Shown piece after piece: positions 61,226 through 64,000 of a stretch of DNA of 64,000 nt. The number at the start of each line of letters is the position of its first letter. Within the stretch, counting starts at the first letter, position 1. The position numbers and the translations under genes are program-made. The DNA is from Pantoea sp. A4 (GTDB lineage: Bacteria; Pseudomonadota; Gammaproteobacteria; Enterobacterales; Enterobacteriaceae). The stretch is taken from contig NZ_ALXE01000048.1 in NCBI RefSeq assembly GCF_000295955.2, positions 24,087 to 88,086 of the forward strand. The letters run 5' to 3'. The notes beneath the pieces were generated by a model. That model worked only from the letters and a program-made list of their open reading frames with translations, did no database searches and had not been told where the DNA came from.

Positions 61226-61954
61226 TTATGGGGTGTTCGGTTTGATATCAAACACCACATCAACCTGATCGTCGAAGTGAATGCTTTGCTGTTCGTAGGT
61301 TTGCTGTGCTGTGGTATCCGCTGATGCCGCCGCCGCTTTGTACATGCGCGCCATTGGCATCGGCTGATAGTTCGCCACATGATAGCGAATGCTGTAGACC
61401 GGGCCGAGTTTGGCATTGAAGCCTTCAGCCAGCGCCGCTGCCTGTTGGGTAGCATTCTGGATCGCGGCCTTGCGCGCCTGATCTTTGTAAGTCTCAGGGT
61501 GGGTCACGCCCAATTCAACGGAACGGATTTCATTCAGGCCGGTTTTCAGCGCGCCGTCTAACAGTTCGTTAAGTTTGTCCAGTTTCCGCAGCGTAACCTG
61601 TACCTGACGCACCGCACGATAGCCTTTCAGAACCGCACTGCCCTCTTTGGTGTAGTCATATTCCGGTTGGGTGCTGAGGTTAGCGGCATCAATGTCTTTT
61701 TTCTCAATACCGTTTTTATTCAGGAAATCAAAATATTGTGCCACGCGATCGTCGGCTTGCTTTTTCGCATCCGCAGCCTCTTTAGAAGAGACGTTGACCA
61801 CAATGGATAACGTTGCGATATCGGGTTTTGCATCCACCGTCGCCTGGCCCGAGGTTACCACATGGGGGCCATTAGGCAGTTCATCCGCAGAAGTCAGTAA
61901 TGGCAGTGCGCCAGTGGCAAAAGTGGCGGCCAGCGCCAGGGCTTTCAGTTTCAT
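61226..61954 (-). CDS. yggE: SIMPL-domain periplasmic protein YggE
   Basis: A 242-residue secreted protein with signal peptide MKLKALALAATFATGALPLL and a SIMPL/BP26 domain (GPHVVTSGQATVDAKPDIAT...). ATG 61954 has the strong site AAGGAGGAG. BP26-type proteins form hollow oligomers; E. coli YggE lowers oxidative damage by an unknown mechanism. In-frame ATG 62098 would overlap argO and destroy the signal peptide. Confidence 0.94.
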   Translation of the reverse strand: MKLKALALAATFATGALPLLTSADELPNGPHVVTSGQATVDAKPDIATLSIVVNVSSKEAADAKKQADDRVAQYFDFLNKNGIEKKDIDAANLSTQPEYDYTKEGSAVLKGYRAVRQVQVTLRKLDKLNELLDGALKTGLNEIRSVELGVTHPETYKDQARKAAIQNATQQAAALAEGFNAKLGPVYSIRYHVANYQPMPMARMYKAAAASADTTAQQTYEQQSIHFDDQVDVVFDIKPNTP

Positions 61955-62084
61955 TGAATAACTCCTCCTTGAAGCATTTGTTTGCTGGCGGCCATTATGG
62001 CGAGGCCAGCAACAAATTTCTGTGCGTGATGGTCTGAGTTTTTGATTTAAGCAAAGATTTTCCGCCACCGCGACTTTCCTGCGC

Positions 62085-62708
62085 TTAAAACGCGGCAATC
62101 CCCTGGCGAGCCAGTTGGAAAGCGATGAGCCACATCACACTGCCGACCAGCAGGTTAATGATGCGCTGAGCGCGAACCGTGCGTAATAGCGGTGCCAGCC
62201 AGGCTGCCATCAGGGCGAGACCAAAGAACCATAGCAGAGAAGCCGTGACCGTGCCGAGTGCGAACCAGCGACGCGCCAGCGCATCCGGTAGCTGGCCACC
62301 AATGCTGCCGAGCACAACAAAGGTATCAATATAGACGTGAGGGTTGAGCCAGGTGACCGCCATCATGGTCGCGATAATGCGCCAGCGCCCCTGATTCAGC
62401 ACCGTTTCATCGGCAAAGTTGACGTTGCCACTGACCGCGGTACGCAAAGCGCCCCAGCCATACCAGAGCAGGAAGGCGACACCAGCCCAGGTAATCAGTT
62501 GCAGCAACAGGGGCGACTGCAAAAGCAGTGCACTACCGCCAAAGATGCCGCCGCAAATCAGCGCAATATCACTCAAAGTACACAACAGAGCCGTCATCAG
62601 GTGGTACTGACGCTTAACGCCCTGGTTCATGACAAACGCATTCTGTGGGCCAAGGGGCAATATCAGTGAAGCACCAAGAGCAACACCTTGAAAATAAACA
62701 GATAACAC
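62085..62708 (-). CDS. argO: Arginine exporter ArgO
   Basis: LysE-family inner-membrane exporter of arginine, activated by ArgP. It has six helices and about 207 residues. The family opening LSVYFQGVALGASLILPLGP with PQNAFVMNQG and TWLNPHVYIDTFVVLGSIGG are present. GTG 62708 is chosen: AGGA lies 9 nt upstream and the alignment with the short E. coli start fits. ATG 62717 is three codons earlier but directly touches AGGA. Confidence 0.93.
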   Translation of the reverse strand: MLSVYFQGVALGASLILPLGPQNAFVMNQGVKRQYHLMTALLCTLSDIALICGGIFGGSALLLQSPLLLQLITWAGVAFLLWYGWGALRTAVSGNVNFADETVLNQGRWRIIATMMAVTWLNPHVYIDTFVVLGSIGGQLPDALARRWFALGTVTASLLWFFGLALMAAWLAPLLRTVRAQRIINLLVGSVMWLIAFQLARQGIAAF

Positions 62709-62886
62709 AATAATCATTCCTGTAAACGAGTGGTCTGCGCGCAGTATAAGGGGGCTGAATCATTAGATGAAATTTAAATTTTTAATACATCATCAGAATA
62801 TCTAATGGTCGCGTTCGCTATTTTACCTCTGGCGATAGGCGGGCGTAGTATGGCTGTAACTTTTCGATCCTTAAGCCGGAGGCTGC

Positions 62887-63873
62887 ATGTTCAAGGCGTT
62901 AGTTATTGATAACGATGAGCAAGGTTATCGCACCACACTGAAAACACTCGATGACGCACAGTTACCTGAGCAAGATGTGACGCTCAATGTGCGCTACTCC
63001 ACGCTGAACTATAAAGACGCGTTAGCCATCCTGAATAAAGGGCCGATTGTGCGCCAGTTTCCGCTGGTGCCGGGCATTGATTTTGTGGGTGACGTGCTCG
63101 CCAGCGATCACCCGCAGTGGGAAAAGAATACCAGTGCCATTCTGACCGGCTGGGGCGTAGGAGAGAAACATTGGGGCGGGCTGGCGCAGAAAGCCCGCGT
63201 TTCAGGTGACTGGCTGGTGCCGTTGCCCGCAGGATTAAGTGCTCAACATGCGATGGCGATCGGCACCGCAGGCTTTACCGCCATGTTATGTGTCATGGCG
63301 TTGGAGCGTCAGGGGATCACCCCAGAACGTGGTCCTGTACTGGTGACCGGAGCCAGTGGGGGGGTCGGGAGTTTTAGCGTGAGTTTGTTGGCGCGTCTCG
63401 GGTTCGAGGTGATTGCGGCCAGCGGGCGCGCCAGTGACGAGCAGTATTTGATTGAAACACTGGGAGCCGCTCAGGTGTTGGATCGCAGCGAGTTGAGCCA
63501 GCCCGGCAAGCCGTTAGCGAAAGAGCGTTGGGCCGCCGCGATTGATAGCGTGGGCAGCCATACGTTGAGTAATGTGCTGGCTGGCATCCAGCGAGATGGC
63601 GTTGTCGCCGCATGTGGCATGGCGCAGGGGCTCGATTTACCCACCAGCGTCGCGCCCTTTATTTTACGCGGTGTCACCCTGGCTGGCGTTGATAGTGTGA
63701 TGTGCCCACTGGCGCGCCGTGAACAGGCATGGCAGCGCCTCGCCGAGCTGACCGATGGCGCTTTGCTGGATAAGATGACTCAGGTGATCCCGCTGAGTGA
63801 AGCGGTGAAGGGCGCTGAAGATTTACTCGCCGGGAAAGTACGTGGCCGCCTGATTGTGGACTGCCAGCGCTGA
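62887..63873 (+). CDS. acuI: Acrylyl-CoA reductase AcuI (YhdH)
   Basis: Zinc-free medium-chain dehydrogenase/reductase that reduces toxic acryloyl-CoA to propionyl-CoA with NADPH. It has 328 residues (E. coli 324). SLNYKDALAI...FPLVPGIDFVGDV, LTGWGVGEKHWGGLAQKARV and the NADPH motif VTGASGGVGSFSVSLLARLG identify YhdH/AcuI. It stands alone after the divergent argO. Confidence 0.95.
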   Translation: MFKALVIDNDEQGYRTTLKTLDDAQLPEQDVTLNVRYSTLNYKDALAILNKGPIVRQFPLVPGIDFVGDVLASDHPQWEKNTSAILTGWGVGEKHWGGLAQKARVSGDWLVPLPAGLSAQHAMAIGTAGFTAMLCVMALERQGITPERGPVLVTGASGGVGSFSVSLLARLGFEVIAASGRASDEQYLIETLGAAQVLDRSELSQPGKPLAKERWAAAIDSVGSHTLSNVLAGIQRDGVVAACGMAQGLDLPTSVAPFILRGVTLAGVDSVMCPLARREQAWQRLAELTDGALLDKMTQVIPLSEAVKGAEDLLAGKVRGRLIVDCQR

Positions 63874-63935
63874 TGACTGGAGGGTGAGGTTGAGGTCAAA
63901 ACACTCGCCTGTGAAACCGAGATACCTCGGCCTGT

Positions 63936-63977
63936 CAGGGCAATCGGGCTGCGACGTGGCTCGCTCCGATTACCCTG
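63936..63977. repeat. Intergenic inverted repeat after acuI
   Basis: CAGGGCAATCGG and CCGATTACCCTG are complementary at 11 of 12 bases around an 18-nt GC-rich loop. It looks like a REP/BIME-type or terminator-type element; no T-tract follows. Nothing else is seen in 63874-64000. Confidence 0.5.
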
Positions 63978-64000
63978 CCCTCCGAAATCCGTAGCGTTGT

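Noticed and set aside
63374..63677. Minus-strand frames inside acuI
   Set aside because: Shadows of the acuI coding sequence, which is complete and matches its family end to end.
1..64000. tRNA, rRNA, CRISPR array, prophage or insertion sequence
   Set aside because: None of the typical signatures was seen on either strand by reading; a tRNAscan or CRISPR search was not possible.

Overview
The window comes from the chromosome of a member of Enterobacterales, most likely Erwiniaceae (Pantoea/Erwinia-like). The gene order galR-lysA-lysR, lysS-prfB-recJ-dsbC-xerD-fldB, cptA-sdhE-ygfZ-trhA, gcvTHP, ubiI-ubiH-pepP-ygfB, zapA-ssrS-fau, serA-rpiA-argP-yggE-argO is the E. coli-type backbone, and the proteins match those families along their whole length. 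The genus is an inference from general resemblance; no rRNA or other marker is present.

1-10.1 kb: a minus-strand multidrug efflux cluster. It has an AcrA-like adaptor, an AcrB-like pump, a NodT/OprM-like outer-membrane lipoprotein, then an MdtA/MuxA-like adaptor and an MdtB-like pump that runs off the left edge. A small ribbon-helix-helix protein gene follows.

10.3-21.7 kb: an accessory segment bracketed by the twin sRNA genes omrA and omrB, which are neighbours in E. coli. Between them lie a 2918-residue protein, AT-rich compared with its surroundings, and a division-transpeptidase (FtsI/PBP3) paralogue whose SxN motif reads SSD. The giant gene sits in a unit of about 9.17 kb bounded by 52-bp direct repeats with one mismatch; the right copy covers the end of the transpeptidase gene. 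The giant protein has a zincin-type HEIAH motif, three tandem ~188-residue repeats, a hydrophobic segment, a Ser/Thr/Gly linker and a C-terminal region with GHG and ACRGG motifs. It looks like a large polymorphic toxin, but its activity and export route cannot be read from the sequence.

21.7-35.8 kb: a cytoplasmic molybdopterin S-/N-oxide reductase, galR, lysA/lysR, an MFS exporter and the lysS-prfB-recJ-dsbC-xerD block with the classical RF2 programmed frameshift, then fldB.

35.8-36.8 kb: an AT-rich, unrecognised two-gene insertion between fldB and cptA.

36.9-50.3 kb: conserved housekeeping genes: flavinylation factor sdhE with cptA, ygfZ, trhA, the glycine cleavage operon with a PurR-like box, two ubiquinone hydroxylases, pepP, ygfB, zapA, 6S RNA and fau.

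50.3-57.9 kb: an anaerobic C4-dicarboxylate module: ApbE-type flavin transferase and soluble NADH:fumarate reductase (minus), then a divergent DASS-family dicarboxylate carrier and class I fumarase (plus). A perfect FNR-type box lies in the divergent region. Together they would import a dicarboxylate, make fumarate from malate, and use fumarate as a cytoplasmic electron sink for NADH.

57.9-64 kb: serA, rpiA, argP, yggE, argO and acuI, all ordinary. No tRNA, rRNA, CRISPR array, integrase or transposase was seen.
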